A DNA stretch of 64,000 bases, from assembly GCF_027172205.1 (NCBI RefSeq), contig NC_070604.1, positions 74,437,023-74,501,022 of the forward strand, read 5' to 3'. The first letter of the stretch is position 1, and each line of letters starts with the position of its first letter. Both the position numbers and the translations under genes were made by a program. Below are positions 25,075 through 37,800 of this stretch, piece after piece. A model generated the notes under the pieces. That model did no database searches. It was not told the DNA's origin and saw only the letters and a list, made by a program, of their open reading frames with translations. Source of the DNA: Podarcis raffonei. Its lineage: Eukaryota; Chordata; Lepidosauria; Squamata; Lacertidae.

Positions 25075-26422
25075 TACTTGATCCCCCTTATACTAGAGGA
25101 GAGAAACCAACAAACAAAATGTTCCCTTCATACATGTACACATAAACATAATTTATCAGTTTCCCTGCCTCCTTAACTGAGAGAGTCTTAGACCAATGTA
25201 ATGCGTTATACAAATACATGTCAGTTATATAAATAGCAAACAGGAAACTAGAAAATGGTTAAGCAGCTAGCAGAACTTTTCATGAGTGCTTAAGTTTGTT
25301 AGAATGAGCTACATCTATAATAAGTAGATTTTTAAAAAAGGGCTGCTTAATTTTTTAAGATGTCAGATGTCAATAATTTCATACCAGGTTAATTAATCAG
25401 GAATAACTACTTCCTGTCTTAAGCAGCCATAACTGCTAGGAGCAGGGCCAAGGCCCAGAGGAGAGTATAGTTCTAGAGGAAAACAATGGTGGCTACTTTG
25501 CATGTTTGGAGATATTTACGGGAACTTGCTTTCCTGTAGCTATGTACCTAGAATTGAGGTCTTGTGAGATTTGCTGGAGCTAATCAGAGAAGTAGTGTTG
25601 GATCAGAGCAAGCAGCATTCTGAACAGCAAATTGCTAGTTAAGACCCTTTGCTTGAACAGAGAGCATTCTGGTGCAGTTAAGCTAGGATCAAGAGAGAGT
25701 GGTGCTTTCCTGTGTAACATGCCCTTTCAAGAATCACCAGTACCAGAGTTCCTTATTCATAAGCCATAGGGTGGGTTACCTGGTGAGAGGGTTCAGTGTG
25801 CCATAATAATCAGGGACAGTGATCCCAGAGACAAAGGGAGTCTGTGCCACTGGTAGAATTTTCAGACCAAATGTGTCCTCACCATACTATGTATTTGGTA
25901 CCAAGAAGTCTAAGGAGGTTGAGCAAAGAGGGTTTATTTATTTTAAAGAAGGCTCTTCTTGGGTATGAGTGGATTTCTTAAGATTTCATTACAGGTGTAA
26001 CAGAGACCCCCTCCCCCATTTGTACATTTTAAAAAAGACTTGCCAACTGCTTGGAGACAGTAATGTGGATTTTTTGAAATGTGAAAATAGAGGGATTTCC
26101 GTCATCTAAAATAAGGCACTCACTAATTCTGTCGTCTTCAGGGACATTTTTAACATACACCTCCATGAATCACTTAAAAAAAAAAAATCAGGGTAGAAAG
26201 AAAATCCAGAAAGGGGGCCCAGCATAATTATGCCTTATAACTTTTTGGATTACTCTCTTCGCTTAGAAGACTGGGGAATGGTTACATGTTTCTTTCTTTT
26301 AAACATGCTGTTTAGTGCTTTATGCATAATTCCCTTCCAAAACCACCCCTGTCATCAGCTCCTTTATGATTTTTCAGAGAGAAGCTAGAAATACAACATT
26401 ATTCTTTTGCCTTATCGCCAGT

Positions 26423-26647
26423 TTACACAGAAGAACCAAAACCTGAACCCATAACACAAGGCTTAGCAGCTGTGATCCTACTTTTCCAGACAGAGATAAA
26501 TCCCTCTTCCCCAGACTGAGTATCATCATCCATCTCCAGGATGATGTTTACCATATTGGCTTTGGAAGAAATTTCTCTCTGCAGTTCTTCAGCATTATCA
26601 GATGGCAGATGACCTATTTTCTCATCTCTACCATTTTCCTTCCGCAT
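26423..26647 (-). other. Unexplained coding-like stretch
   Basis: On the - strand an ATG opens 74 codons with an ordinary protein-like composition (DNAEELQREISSKANMVNII, EMDDDTQSGEEGF), preceded by an acceptor-like 'catcttgcag'. It could be a terminal exon, a processed pseudogene piece or chance. I do not recognise the family. Confidence 0.25.
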
Positions 26648-27038
26648 ATACTAACTGCAAGATGAGATAGATAGAAAATTTCTGAAATCTTATGACTGAT
26701 AATTAACCGCATTAACCAAATTATGTAAAACAAGGAACTGAGCAGATGAGTGCAAAAGCTCAGGTGGATGTTAAGCCAGATGTTTTTATCTCTTGCAATT
26801 AGGGGCTGTGTCTGTTTTTCTGTGTAGTGTGCTGCACAACAGAATCTTCTGGCATGGGTGTGCATCTGGAAGGCAAGTGTGCATCTGGAACAGTCTTGGA
26901 AAGCAAAGCTGCTTTTCTTTTTTTAAAAAAAATCATGGATTTAGGTCCCTCATTTGAAACTAGTCCAGGAAAAAAGGGGGTAGGATTCACCTAACTAGGC
27001 CCATCAGCAGAAGCTCTGTGTGAGGACTTCTACTCGCA

Positions 27039-27298
27039 CAATGGGAGCCAGTGTGGTGTAGTGGTTAAGAGCGGTAGTCTCGTAATCTGGGGAACCGGGT
27101 TCGCGTCTCCGCTCCTCCACATGCAGCTGCTGGGTGAACTTGGGCCAGTCACACTTCTCTGAAGTCTCTCAGCCCCACTCACCTCACAAAGTGTTTGTTG
27201 TGGGGGAGGAAGGGAAAGGAGATTGTTAGCCGCTTTGAGACTCCTGAAGGGGAGTGAAAGGCGGGATATCAAATCCAAACTCTTCTTCTTCCAATGGG
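27039..27298 (+). repeat. Sauria-type tRNA-derived SINE with target duplication
   Basis: Head gagccagtgtggtgtagtgg with A/B-box-like blocks, body 'cttgggccagtcacacttct', tail 'gcgggatatcaaatccaaac' plus (TTC)n. Direct repeats caatggg lie at 27,039-27,045 and 27,292-27,298. Confidence 0.85.
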
Positions 27299-27412
27299 GC
27301 TTCCTCCATCTCCACCTGCACTATCTAATATTGGTTCCGGGGGGTGATGGGATAACCCCCATAACAGCTTGTGGGTGAAGGAGAAGGGGCAATTGTTCTA
27401 CCTGGCAAGCTG

Positions 27413-27654
27413 CAATGGTACCTCGGGTTACAGATGCTTCAGGTTACAGACACTTCAGGTTACAGACTCCGCTAACCCAGAAATAGTACCCCAGGTTAAG
27501 AAGTTTGCTTCAGGATGAGAACAGAAATCGTGCAGCAGCGGTGCAGCGGCAGCAGGAGGCCCCATTAGCTAAAGTGGTTCTTCAGGTTAAGAACAGTTTC
27601 AGGTTAAGAACGGACCTCCAGAACAAATTAAGTTCTTAACCCGAGGTACCACTG
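27413..27654 (-). mobile_element. Tigger-like MITE, inverted orientation
   Basis: Same family as 24,833-25,074 read on the other strand; the right end cccgaggtaccactg is followed by TA. The left terminus is slightly decayed. Confidence 0.82.
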
Positions 27655-28879
27655 TAGACAGAATGGCCAGAAGAGCACAATGCTGAATTTCCCCCAAGGT
27701 CTTGAAGCTATAACCATGTCCCTACCTCAAGAAATCACATTAAATGTTCCCACCTCTTGGAAGTGCTTCAGACTTAAGAAATGGTCTCGGAAGGAGTTGC
27801 TAATGTGATTTCTGGTTTTTCAAATAAGAAACTGAAGTTATGACTTGTAGCGAGTTGATGTGAAAGACAATTTCCTGTCTTTCAGGAAATATTAGCTCAT
27901 TTGCATTTAACAATGATGGGGAGATTGTGCCAGGTGTCGCCTTTTCCTGTTCTACCTGGGACACTGTGAAAGATGAGTTTCTTTGTGAAACAAAGCTCAA
28001 AACACTTAAGCCAGATCCAGAAAGACTTCTAGAATTGAAAGGTATTAATTCTAGAACTGCACATGAGACCAGCAACAAAAGGTTGGCACATGTGGTGCTT
28101 CTGATCACTGCTCTAATCAGTCCGCCATGCCTTCCTCCACAATGCTCTATCAGCAGTCCATGGCTTCTGAACATGCTCAATCCCTGTTGGGCTGTTTTGG
28201 GGGAGACTTCTGCTTCTAAAGGTTTTTTCTAAAACTGTTTTTTGGGGGACTTCTGCAACCTCAAGGTCTCTCGTATCATTGGTTTTGTTCCAGTGACATA
28301 CTATAAAAGCACATGAAGCCTAAACAGCAGAAATAGAAGTAATAATTAAAAGTTATTTTTTTAAACAGGGAGATCCTGTGTAATGGAAACCCCATCCATT
28401 TGCCTTTGTTTCACATGGTGCATTCTTAAACTATGGAGTTCGCTGCCACAAGTAATGGCTATGGTAGAAAAATTCATGGAGGTTAAGGTGATCAATGACT
28501 ATGAGTCATGACGGCTGTGTATTACTAGAGGCAGTGGGACCAGCACTCTATATGTGTTCATAGGAACTCTTCTCATTATTATTTATGTATTTCATGGTTG
28601 AACTCAAGCTCTAGTTAACGCATAAAAAGAATACTGTGTGGGCTGCTATTGTGAATAGTAGAAACGGGTCTGAGGTGGTGGACATCCATGAAACAGGCAG
28701 CTACCTCAAGTACATGGCTGAACTATTTGGGGTGATGAGGTAATTGAAACAGGAGAGTGCAAAAGAAGTAAAACCCAGCAACCATGAACTGCTTGGAAAA
28801 CCAGACGAAGGAGTGAGGTGGCCAGTGCCTAGCACCCAAATTCAGCACACACTACCTACTCCAGTGCCTGTTGACTGGG

Positions 28880-29037
28880 TAAGAGCTGCTTGACAATGGA
28901 GCAGACTCCCTCAGAAGGTAGTGGCCTCTCCTTCATTGGATGTTGATTGGGTTGGGTTTGTCAGGGTTTCTGCACTGCAGGGGGTTGGACTAAATGATCC
29001 TTTGGGTCCCTCCAACTCTACTGTTCTGTGATTCTAA
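28880..29037 (+). repeat. CR1 LINE 3' end
   Basis: Carries 'ggggttggactaaatgatcc', 'ccctccaactctactgttct' and the octamer-like tail gtgattcta, the classic end of sauropsid CR1 elements. Confidence 0.8.
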
Positions 29038-29574
29038 GTCTGTCTAACATACTTAGAAACAATGTACACCAAAGTAAATGTGCATTTCCTGTGAGCATTT
29101 CTTGGTAACAACTTTCATTTATTTCACTGATTATATTCCAAGAAAGAGTCTTAAAGATTTGAGGGGGAGGGGAATACATATTCTGAGGAAGGAGAAATGA
29201 ACTGCTGTGAGAATACATAATAAATTATAAGAAGTGAATTTTGATGATATCTAAAATTATCTATCTAGAGAAATAATAAAAACCATTCCTGTGCCTATTT
29301 ATTCTGGCATGTCCTACTTTTTACTCTTAAGAAGGTGGGCACAAGATTAAAGCTTAAAGTTGTGATCTCATGCATGTTACTTAGGAGTAAGTTCCCTTGA
29401 GCTCAGGGGAATGTATATAGTTATATGCCACCCCAATCTCCAAGCAGTACAGACTCCAGGGGGTTCAGGTGCTTACCCAGGGTTTGGTTTCCTGAAATGA
29501 GGGATAGTGGGGACTGTGGTGTCATTACGATAGTTTATTTACACATATATACAACCTGAGCCTAGCAAGGTCAG

Positions 29575-30350
29575 GTGGTACCCGGTGCATAATTTTTTGT
29601 GTGCCCCCCCCCCCATTGAAATTGAAATCTGTCAAAGAGAGCCGTGCAGGCAATTGCAATGCAGATCCCACCTTCTCCCCCCTCCCTCCACCCCCTCTGT
29701 CAAAGAGAGCTGCGCAGGCAATCGCAATGCAGATCCTGCCTTCTCCCCCTCCCTCCCCCTACCCACATCATAGAAAGCTGCGCAAGCAGTGCTGTTGCTG
29801 GCCCTGATCCTGCCTTGCCTCGTCAGAGACACGGCTCCTTGTCGCCTCCCTCCTCTCCTCTCCACCCCTAAACCAGTGTGTGATCTCTCTCTGTCCCCTC
29901 AAACCAGCTGGGCTGCGGAGCTCTCCTAGGCGCCGCTCCTCCTACCCCCCCACCCCCAAACCAGTGCATCTTGGCTCTTAAATGAAAGGCGAAAGCAGGC
30001 GACCGTAGCCTCTCCCGCCTCCGTGCCTTTCTCAGGAGTCTGAATCAGCCCCAGAAGGACTTGTGAGCAGCACAGCTTTGACCCTGGCCACACAGAGCAC
30101 CTGAGCGAGGGCGGCACATGGACAGGCAGGGAGAGCAGGGCCTGGCCGACCGCACATGTGCCCGGCCACAGAGGTGGGAAGGGGACATGTTGGCATCACG
30201 ATGCAACTCAACCCCGCTCAATTCCACTACACAGGCAGCTTCGAGTTCAGCCAGCATTTTGTCACCCCCATCATGATGTTACCCAGGGTGATCTGCACCC
30301 TTGCACCCCCCCTTCCTATGCCCCTGCTGACTCTACGATGGAGGGCTCAA
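29575..30350. repeat. GC-rich repeated stretch, possibly a large hAT-like non-autonomous element
   Basis: Two direct copies of about 60 bp (29,633-29,692 and 29,700-29,759) share 'aagagagc' and 'gcaatgcagatcc' blocks. The outer edges ('ggtacccggtgca' and 'cctatgcccctg') resemble the ends of the hAT-like MITE at 34,576-34,744. Open stretches here look like composition artefacts. Confidence 0.35.
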
Positions 30351-30413
30351 AGCACTCCAAAAGTCTTGCTTCTCTCATAGCCACAACCTTGGATACCCAC
30401 AGAAATCAACCAT

Positions 30414-30417
<4 letters not shown>

Positions 30418-30452
<35 letters not shown>
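30418..30452. repeat. (CT)n microsatellite
   Basis: Uninterrupted CT dinucleotide run of about 17 units. Confidence 0.95.
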
Positions 30453-30456
<4 letters not shown>

Positions 30457-30837
30457 TTGCTGCTTTGCTTCTAGGTCACATCACAATTCCACTCTAAACT
30501 CGGGCCTTTTGTCTTTCTAACTGACTGGGGAGGGAGGCCCACCTGTTTGCCCTTTTGCACAGAGCCACTCCCTTTGTTCCCTTAGCGATTCAGAGGGCAA
30601 TTACCAGGCTGGCCTGGCACTTGCAGCAATTGAATCTGTGCTGGATCCAGGAATTAGAAAAGGGGTTCCGGCATACAACCTAACCCGCCCCCCCAACTCA
30701 TAACAATATTTTGAGCAAGCTACATGTGGTCTAGATGCTTCACACACGGCATAAGAATCAGAGTCCCTCTCCACAGGGCTACGTGCATCCCATCTTTCAG
30801 GAGTTTTTTTCAAGTTTGAAAACAGGAATTGAACCAA

Positions 30838-30962
30838 GGGTGGGGGATCTGTGGCCCTCCAGAGGTTGCTGGACTACAACTCCCATCACCCATGATCATT
30901 GGGAATTGGAGTCCCAAAAACATTGGTGCAGGGGCCACAGGTTCAGATCCCTGTGCCAAGCC
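30838..30962. mobile_element. Palindromic MITE (actacaactcccat family)
   Basis: Left arm 'gtggccctccagaggttgct' followed by actacaactcccatcac; right arm ends 'ggggccacaggttcagatcc'. The arms are near inverted repeats. Other copies or halves: 48,750-48,810, 49,115-49,245, 51,865-51,955, 61,527-61,650. Confidence 0.65.
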
Positions 30963-31749
30963 AACATTTGATCGCATCATGACTGAAGACATGAAAACTC
31001 TCTTTAAAATGCAGACATCCATATTGAAAAGGAAATCTGTGTTGATTCAGAACAGGTATCTGCCCTCATTTGAAGTGGAAAGTTGCTGAGAAGCCAGACT
31101 CACTTCTGCAGTGAAAAAAAAGCCACACTCAGCACTGTTTGTAGGCACAAACTTACCTAAGTAAGCCATGAAATAAGATGCGTAGAACACTTGTCACGTA
31201 CCAAGCTGTGCATCCTTTGTGCAGAAATGCCAAACTAATCTGTATGTATAAAACTGTTTGCAATTATGCAGATTGTTAAAATAAGTTGTGTGTTTGTGAT
31301 GAAGGTTAGAAGCAGGGGACAGGAAAAGCTGCTTGCACCTGGGAACCTATTTGGAGCATGCTGAGTTTCATGTGCCTGTTTTCTCTCAGCTTATCTGTTA
31401 ATTTGCTTTGGTTTGTGGTAGCCAAGAGCTGACACATGGTGAGATTTGGAAAACCGCAGTAACCACACGAGCAAAGTCAATGTTCTTTTTCAAACTGAGA
31501 CAGAAGAACAAAGACTACAATGTGTAGGTTTTATTTGCATGTGTAACAGACTTCCAGGCAAGGTGCTTTAGAAAATACCTTATATGTGTTTTCAGCACTT
31601 GGAAAACATCTCTCTTTTTCTGCAGATTTTAATAACTACAGCAAAACGTATCACACAGAGCAGGTAAGTCCAGCTAACTGCAAAAGGCACGATAGAAAGT
31701 TCTTCAGGTATTTTCTTGTTGCTGAATATAATGCACTGATATACATATG

Positions 31750-31913
31750 CAGTGCTTTTTTCTAAAAAAAAATGTTTAGGGGTACTCTCATTTTGACTCA
31801 AGAAAATCACCATTTTATAGTTCAAATCGGGAAAAATAAATACAGTAAATGGACAAAAGTACAAAGATACATAAAATGTTTAGGGGTATGCGTCCCCCCA
31901 GAAAAAAGCACTG
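31750..31913. mobile_element. hAT-like MITE
   Basis: Inverted ends cagtgcttttttct and agaaaaaagcactg. Flanks acatatg and tatatatg suggest a decayed 8-bp target duplication. Confidence 0.65.
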
Positions 31914-32309
31914 TATATATGTCTGCTTAATGGATACCATGATAGTAATTCAGATGAAGAAATAATCAGATTTAATAATATGATTTGCTAGCATTTGCTT
32001 GTTCCACAAATTCTTAATTAAAACCTCTTTTAGACTGTAAATCTAAAATTGCTTACAAGAGCAGTAATTCTGAACACAGGGAGGTTTACTTTCAGGTAAA
32101 TCTGTATAGGATTGTGCTGTAAATGCATCAAAGCAGGGAACTAACCTGAGAGGCAATGGAGATGTTAGAGGATAAACATGCAAATGAAATACTCAAACAA
32201 AGAAGCAGAGAAGCAAAATTAAGTATTTTAATCTGCCTTCACTGCAGAAGGTATCATTCTTCCTTACTAGGTTTATTTGGACCAAGCGTAGTCCACAGTA
32301 AATTGAAAG

Positions 32310-32480
32310 GAACTGTGGTGTAATGGCTAGTCTCTACGTCTTGGGAAGCCAGACTTAAATCCTCACTCGGCTATGAGAATCACTGGATGAACCTTCAGCC
32401 CTGTGACCCTTTTTATCCTCACATATACCATCTTGAGCTCTCTGATGGGAAGGCAGAATATAAAAGCAATGAACTAATTC
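32310..32480 (+). repeat. Old Sauria-type SINE
   Basis: Diverged head 'ctgtggtgtaatggctagtc' and tail 'gatgggaaggcagaatataa' in the same order as the SINE at 27 kb. Confidence 0.5.
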
Positions 32481-33061
32481 TTTACCATATTTTTTAAAAA
32501 AGATTTTGTTTTACAGGAAGCTATTCATAAACGGAATAAAATAAATAAGATCAACAGTCCAGGCACTTTAACTTTGGTCCCAGGTAAATGGGTTGAAACA
32601 TCTTTTAAGGTTGAAATGTGCTGTGTTTAGGACTTTGTGTTGTGTGCACAGGAAGCCACAACGCACGCATGCAACCATTCAGACATTACTGGATACACTT
32701 ATTTTGTTCGACAAGGAGATTCGTCTTCATCGGCACCACTCAGCCAATACTTTTCACTTTTCACAGTAAGCTTTCTTGTGTTGCAGCTTTTGGTTTATGC
32801 TGAGTTTTTCATTCAGTTCCATGTACTTTTTACACTTTATTTTTTTTTCACGTGCAGTGACTTAAAAAAAAAGCAAGTCATTAAAAATCCCAAATCTGCA
32901 TCTTCACTTATTCTATGTCATTTTTGCCCTGGTCCAGCTCTTGACACAGGACACTAGTTGTGCGTAACTGCTGATTGCCATGCATGGGGATGTGCGTTCC
33001 ACAGCTGTATGGGAAGATGCATGCGGTCAGTTCCATGGGACCTGGATGAATGTTGCAGTGT

Positions 33062-33120
33062 CATAGACCCGTAGAAGCAGGATTGTAGAGTTGGAAGGGA
33101 CCCCAGGGGTCATCTAGTCC
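33062..33120 (-). repeat. CR1 3' end, inverted
   Basis: Contains 'gtagagttggaagggacccc' followed by 'ggtcatctagtcc', the reverse complement of the CR1 tail. Confidence 0.75.
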
Positions 33121-33284
33121 TTCTGGTTAGCCAGATGCACTAACCCATTGCGCTACTTGAAGAATGCAATGGGGCTACATTCTCCAGCCCCTAAGCTGTG
33201 GAACTCCCTCCCCACATTATACAGCTTCCGGGGAATGCTGAAGGCACCGCTTTACCTTGGCTTTTGACACTTGACCTGTAACAA

Positions 33285-33425
33285 CAACAACAACAATTTA
33301 TTATTTGTACCCCAGCCATCTGGCTGGGTTTCCCCAACCACTCTGGGTGGCTTCCAACAAAGATTAAAAATACATTAAAATGTCACACATTAAAAACTTC
33401 CCTAAACAGGGCTGTAGGACCTTAT
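33285..33425 (-). repeat. L2/CR1-type LINE 3' UTR
   Basis: Motif 'cagccatctggctgggtttc' followed by ccaaccactctgggtggctt, next to a (CAA)n/(TTA)n tail. Truncated; same family as 17,740-18,108. Confidence 0.7.
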
Positions 33426-33911
33426 TTGAGGGTTGTGCTTTTTGTGTTTTTAATGTTGTTCTTTAATGTTGTGACTTTCCATGGAACCTTAGGGTGAAGG
33501 GCGGGAAATAGATAACAAGAAGAAGAAGAAGAGGAGGAGGAGGAAGAAGTGAAAGCTGCTTCTGTATGTAGATCACCTTGGCTGCACTGGAGGAAAAAGG
33601 TTGGTTTAGAAACCTGTGCCCCACCCATCTACTTTCCCTTTGCTCAGATTTGCTTTCAACAACTAAAATGCAACTATATCATAATAAAGCAGCAGAAAAC
33701 AAACCAATATAAAAAATAAAATCATTACTTACTTATTTATTTATTTTTTTAAAAACACCCCACTATTCATAAAGGGATTTGTGCTAAGCTGTTCACGTTC
33801 ATTAAACAGTAAAAAGTCTGGATTGAATTCAACCAAATCATATTCAGACTGATTGAAATCAATGGACATGTAATCACAGCCATTGATTTCAATAGCTCTA
33901 AGTCTGACCTA

Positions 33912-34401
33912 CTGTATTTTTCGCCCCATAGGACGCACCGCCCCATAGGACGCACCTAGTTTTTTTTTGGGGGGGGATAAATAAATAAAAATTTATTTCC
34001 CCCCCAGGCATGGGGCTGGCGCGGGGGAAGCCCGAGCTTCCCCCGACCCCAGCCCCCAGAACAGCCTGCTATCCGCAAGCCTAGGGAGCCCCGCCGGTCT
34101 CCCCAGGCTTGCGGAGAGCTGCGCGAAGCCTGGGCGCGCTCTTCAGCGCGCCCCAGGCTTTCGAATGCAGGCAGTGCTCTGGGAAGTCCTGGAGCGCAGG
34201 CAGCTCTGTGCAACCCTCGCCAGTCTCCCGAGGGTTGCGCAGAGCTTCCTGAAGCCTGGAGAGCGAGAGGGGTCAGTGCGCACCGACTCTTCTCGCTCTC
34301 CAGGCTTCAGCGAAAGCCGGTATTCGCCCCATAGGACGCACACACATTTCCCCTTCATTTTTGGAGGGGGAAAAGTGCGTCCTATAGGGCGAAAAATACG
34401 G
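33912..34401. mobile_element. TA-flanked MITE (ctgtatttttcgcc termini)
   Basis: Inverted ends ctgtatttttcgcccc ('cataggacgca' next) and the matching tgcgtcctatagggcgaaaa end, with TA on both sides. The interior is very GC-rich and contains further inverted blocks around 'ccccaggctt'. Confidence 0.8.
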
Positions 34402-34575
34402 TACAGTACTTGGATTCAGTCCTCCATGTTATTCCACATATTGAAATTCTGGGAGAACTAACATATACAGAGTCCTATGAAATCAAAGACAGCACAATAG
34501 CTAATAGGTGTACTTCAAAAAGTTCAAGGAGACACTGATCTAGACTTTGACCAGTTTCTCCATAGGGCTTATTAG

Positions 34576-34744
34576 AAGTGGCGTAGCATGGGTTGTCAGC
34601 GCCCGGGGCAAGGCAAGTAATTTGTGCCCCCTAACCCATGGATTTTAGCACTTGGGCAGAGAGCTGCGAGTGTGAGCGCGCCCCCCCCCCGATGTTGCGC
34701 CCGGTGCGGCCGGCCCCCCCTGCACCCCCCACGCTACGCCACTG
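34576..34744. mobile_element. hAT MITE with perfect 8-bp target duplication
   Basis: Ends agtggcgtagc and gctacgccactg. The 8-bp repeat cttattag flanks it at 34,568-34,575 and 34,745-34,752. It lies just upstream of the CCR6 start exon. Confidence 0.88.
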
Positions 34745-34802
34745 CTTATTAGACACATACTTTTCCTGTTTCATTTTCCTAATCCACTTCCTTTCTTTGC
34801 AG

Positions 34803-34891
34803 AAACTTTCCGTAAATCCAACTGAACTGTCACTGCTATTGCTACAAGTCTTCTCTGGTCAAAAGAAAGACAGAGCACCATAATGAGTGGG
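34803..34891 (+). CDS. CCR6: CCR6 start exon (5' UTR plus Met-Ser-Gly)
   Basis: Acceptor ctttgcag at 34,795-34,802; ATG at 34,883; donor gtatgt at 34,892. Only three codons are coding, and phase 0 matches the large exon. Human CCR6 also begins MSGES, which supports this start. Confidence 0.85.
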
Positions 34892-37800
34892 GTATGTCTT
34901 TTTCTGCTGAACTCAGTTCTCTTCACCACAGAGGGTAAAAGAGGAAGCAATACTATGTTATCTGTACTGAAACCGGTGAGGGAGATCAAGCAGAGCTGCC
35001 TTGAACTTCAAAGCCAATTCTGTTTCTTCCTCTGAGGCTGCAACCTGTGCATACTTGGCGTGAGACTTGGGGGAATTTTAGATTGTGCACATTCATCCTG
35101 ATTTGTTTGCAGGCAGATAAGAGAACACTGGCTAGAGGTTTTGTGTCAAAATCAGTGGCATCTGACACTTTCCATTGCATTTCCCCTCACTTTCCTTAAT
35201 GCAAAAAGTCTGATCTGTGCAACCTGAATTTGCCTGTGTAAGCGACTGAATCTCACTTGAAAACAGTGGCAGTTTGGAAGTCCCCTTAGGCTGCAATCCT
35301 AATTCCACTTACCTAGGAGCAAGTCCCATTGAGTTAGGATTGGAATGTAATTCTCATGGAACTTGATAAACACGTATGGAACTGCACTGTAACAATGGAA
35401 ATGACAGCTTTGCTCGCTCCAGTTCATTGGTCAACTTTTTTCTGGCTCCTTCTGAAATATATATACAGTGGTACCTCGGATTAAGTACTTAATTCGTTCT
35501 GGAGGTCCGTTCTTAACCTGAAACTGTTCTTAAGCTGAAGCACCACTTTAGCTAATGGGGCCTCCTGCTGCCACCGCGCTGCTGGACCCCGATTTCTGTT
35601 CTTATCCTGAAGCAAAGTTCTTAACCTGAAGCACTATTTCTGGGTTAGTGGAGTGTGTAACCTGAAGCGTATGTAACCCAAAGCGTATGTAACCCGAGGT
35701 ACCACTGTATTTACCACACCTGCAGATTTGCCACATGCACTGGAGACAAATGCTGGGTGCAAGAGACCACTGGAGATTATGTTTATTTAATATTTCAAGT
35801 TTCTTGCTCCTTATCCTGTCCCTAACCAGCTCTCTGAAGCAAGTCTGTCAACTGCATATAACTCAAATTAGGTTGAAATGCCTGTCCTAACTATCCTCCG
35901 TACAGGAGTTCAGTGAAAAATATTTCACAGAGATGTCCATAATTCCTAAGCGTATTAGGTTGTAACAAACACTGCACAAACAGAATGCACAAGCTCACAT
36001 AATGGATCTTTCTCTCCCCACCCTCCTCTGTACCCCCAGAAAAGCCCCTCTGGAGTTGAAGTGACTTACCAAACACAGTGGACTGTGCAATCTGGGGCTG
36101 CAATGGAAGAGGTGAATTGCCTCAAATTGGTTGGAGGTATCTTGTGCTCAAGTGGAGCAAGATTCCTCCCCACAACCAGAGGAATTCCCCAGTATTTGGT
36201 CCACAGTATTCTCCTCTGGGGAAGGGGATCCCAGGGACTGCAGGGGAAAGAAAAAATGCATTGTGTGGTCTGCCTTCCACTCATGCATCATATGGGGGTG
36301 CAACCCAATATATGAAATTCTGTTTATTCCAATACTGTATTATAGACTGCCCAGAAATAGAAATGTGTTCAGTGTTAGGGTTGCCATATTTTAAGAGGTA
36401 AAAATCCAGACACAAAAAGTTGTTGAGCTTTTTTAGGGCAATCACCCAATAGCCCCTCCACTGCCACTGACCCCCAAATCCTGTGCCAGAGCCTGGACCA
36501 CAGCTACCCGTGCACAATTTCTTTTTTAAACCCAAAATCCAGGACAAATGGAAAATTCCCCCTGGATCGGCCTGTAGGACCCCCAAAAGAGGTCATGTCC
36601 GGGAATTCCTGGATGTATGGCACCCCTAAGTGTGCTAATCTAACTGCTGATTCATTTATGACTTTGTGTGAGTTTATGAAACATATTTCTCCCTCCTTCT
36701 TCTACATGCACACATCCTGTAATGTGTGAATATAAAGCTACATGAATAGGGTATGTGGGGAGATGTCTTGGTGTTTTTTTTTAGGGTGGGGGAAGGGGAA
36801 CTGGGCTGTAAGACCGTTACTGTGTGGGAAAGTTTTGAGACCAAACTGTGTGATTACATTTAACTATATTTGTGGTAACTTATTTTGCTGTGGCTATGTG
36901 GGATATCGTGATTTTATGAGATTTGCTGAATCCAATCAGAAGTTAAGCAGTGTTATAACACAATTGACAACATTCCGAACGACAAGCTTGCCAGCCCAGG
37001 TTCTCTGCTAGAATAGATGGAGTGAGGGAGTGTGTTGAGCCTCGTACAGGAAGTTTTTTTGGGTCATAGTTTGAGACAGACATGTGTGCCATTCTATGTA
37101 CCTTGCTCTCTCCAGAACAAAGAAATTCTGCCCCTGCCCCAATTTTGGTGATTCTCCATTCCCACTACAGCACATCCTCCCCCCTGCTATATTCCAGGCA
37201 TTTCCTATTTAGCATGGATTTTCCCCTGCCTCATAATGTAGATTTAAGAACCAGACAAATGAAGACCAAATGTTTTTACCAAATGTTTTCCTTACCTAAA
37301 CCAGAGCTTGCCGAAATGTGAGTTTAACGGAATCCATTGTCCTTTCAGGAAGAATCAACCATCGCAGATTATTCTGATTTGTATGCTGAGATTGCAATGC
37401 CATGTGACAAGGATGAAGTCAGAAACTTCACAAAAGCCTTTCTTCCCATTGCTTACTCCCTGATCTGTGTCCTGGGGTTCGTGGGAAATATGTTTGTAGT
37501 GATAACATTTGTTTTATATAAGAGGTCTGATTCTATAACTGATGTCTGCCTCTGCAATATGGCTATTGTGGACATATTGTTTGTTCTCACTCTTCCTTTC
37601 TGGGCAGTGAACTACGCTCTGGACAACTGGATTTTTGGGGATTTCCTCTGCAAGCTCACCAAAGGTATCTATGCCATTAACTTCAACTGTGGCATGTTGC
37701 TCTTGGCCTGCATAAGCATAGACAGGTATGTTGCCATTGTGCAGGCCATAAAGTCATTTAAGCTTCGGGCAAGGTGTCTAGCCCACAGCAAAGTGATCTG

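Larger units (their letters stand above)
22216..34802. other. Intergenic region CEP43 to CCR6
   Basis: No conserved gene recognised. Contains three Tigger-like MITEs, a Sauria-type SINE, CR1 ends, hAT-like MITEs, a CT microsatellite and a GC-rich repeated stretch (29.57-30.35 kb). One unexplained coding-like stretch lies on the - strand at 26,423-26,647. Confidence 0.6.

Noticed and set aside
37337-37348. In-frame TTG upstream of the CCR6 large exon as a start
   Set aside because: It lies in the polypyrimidine/acceptor region; the MSG micro-exon gives a proper ATG and matches human.
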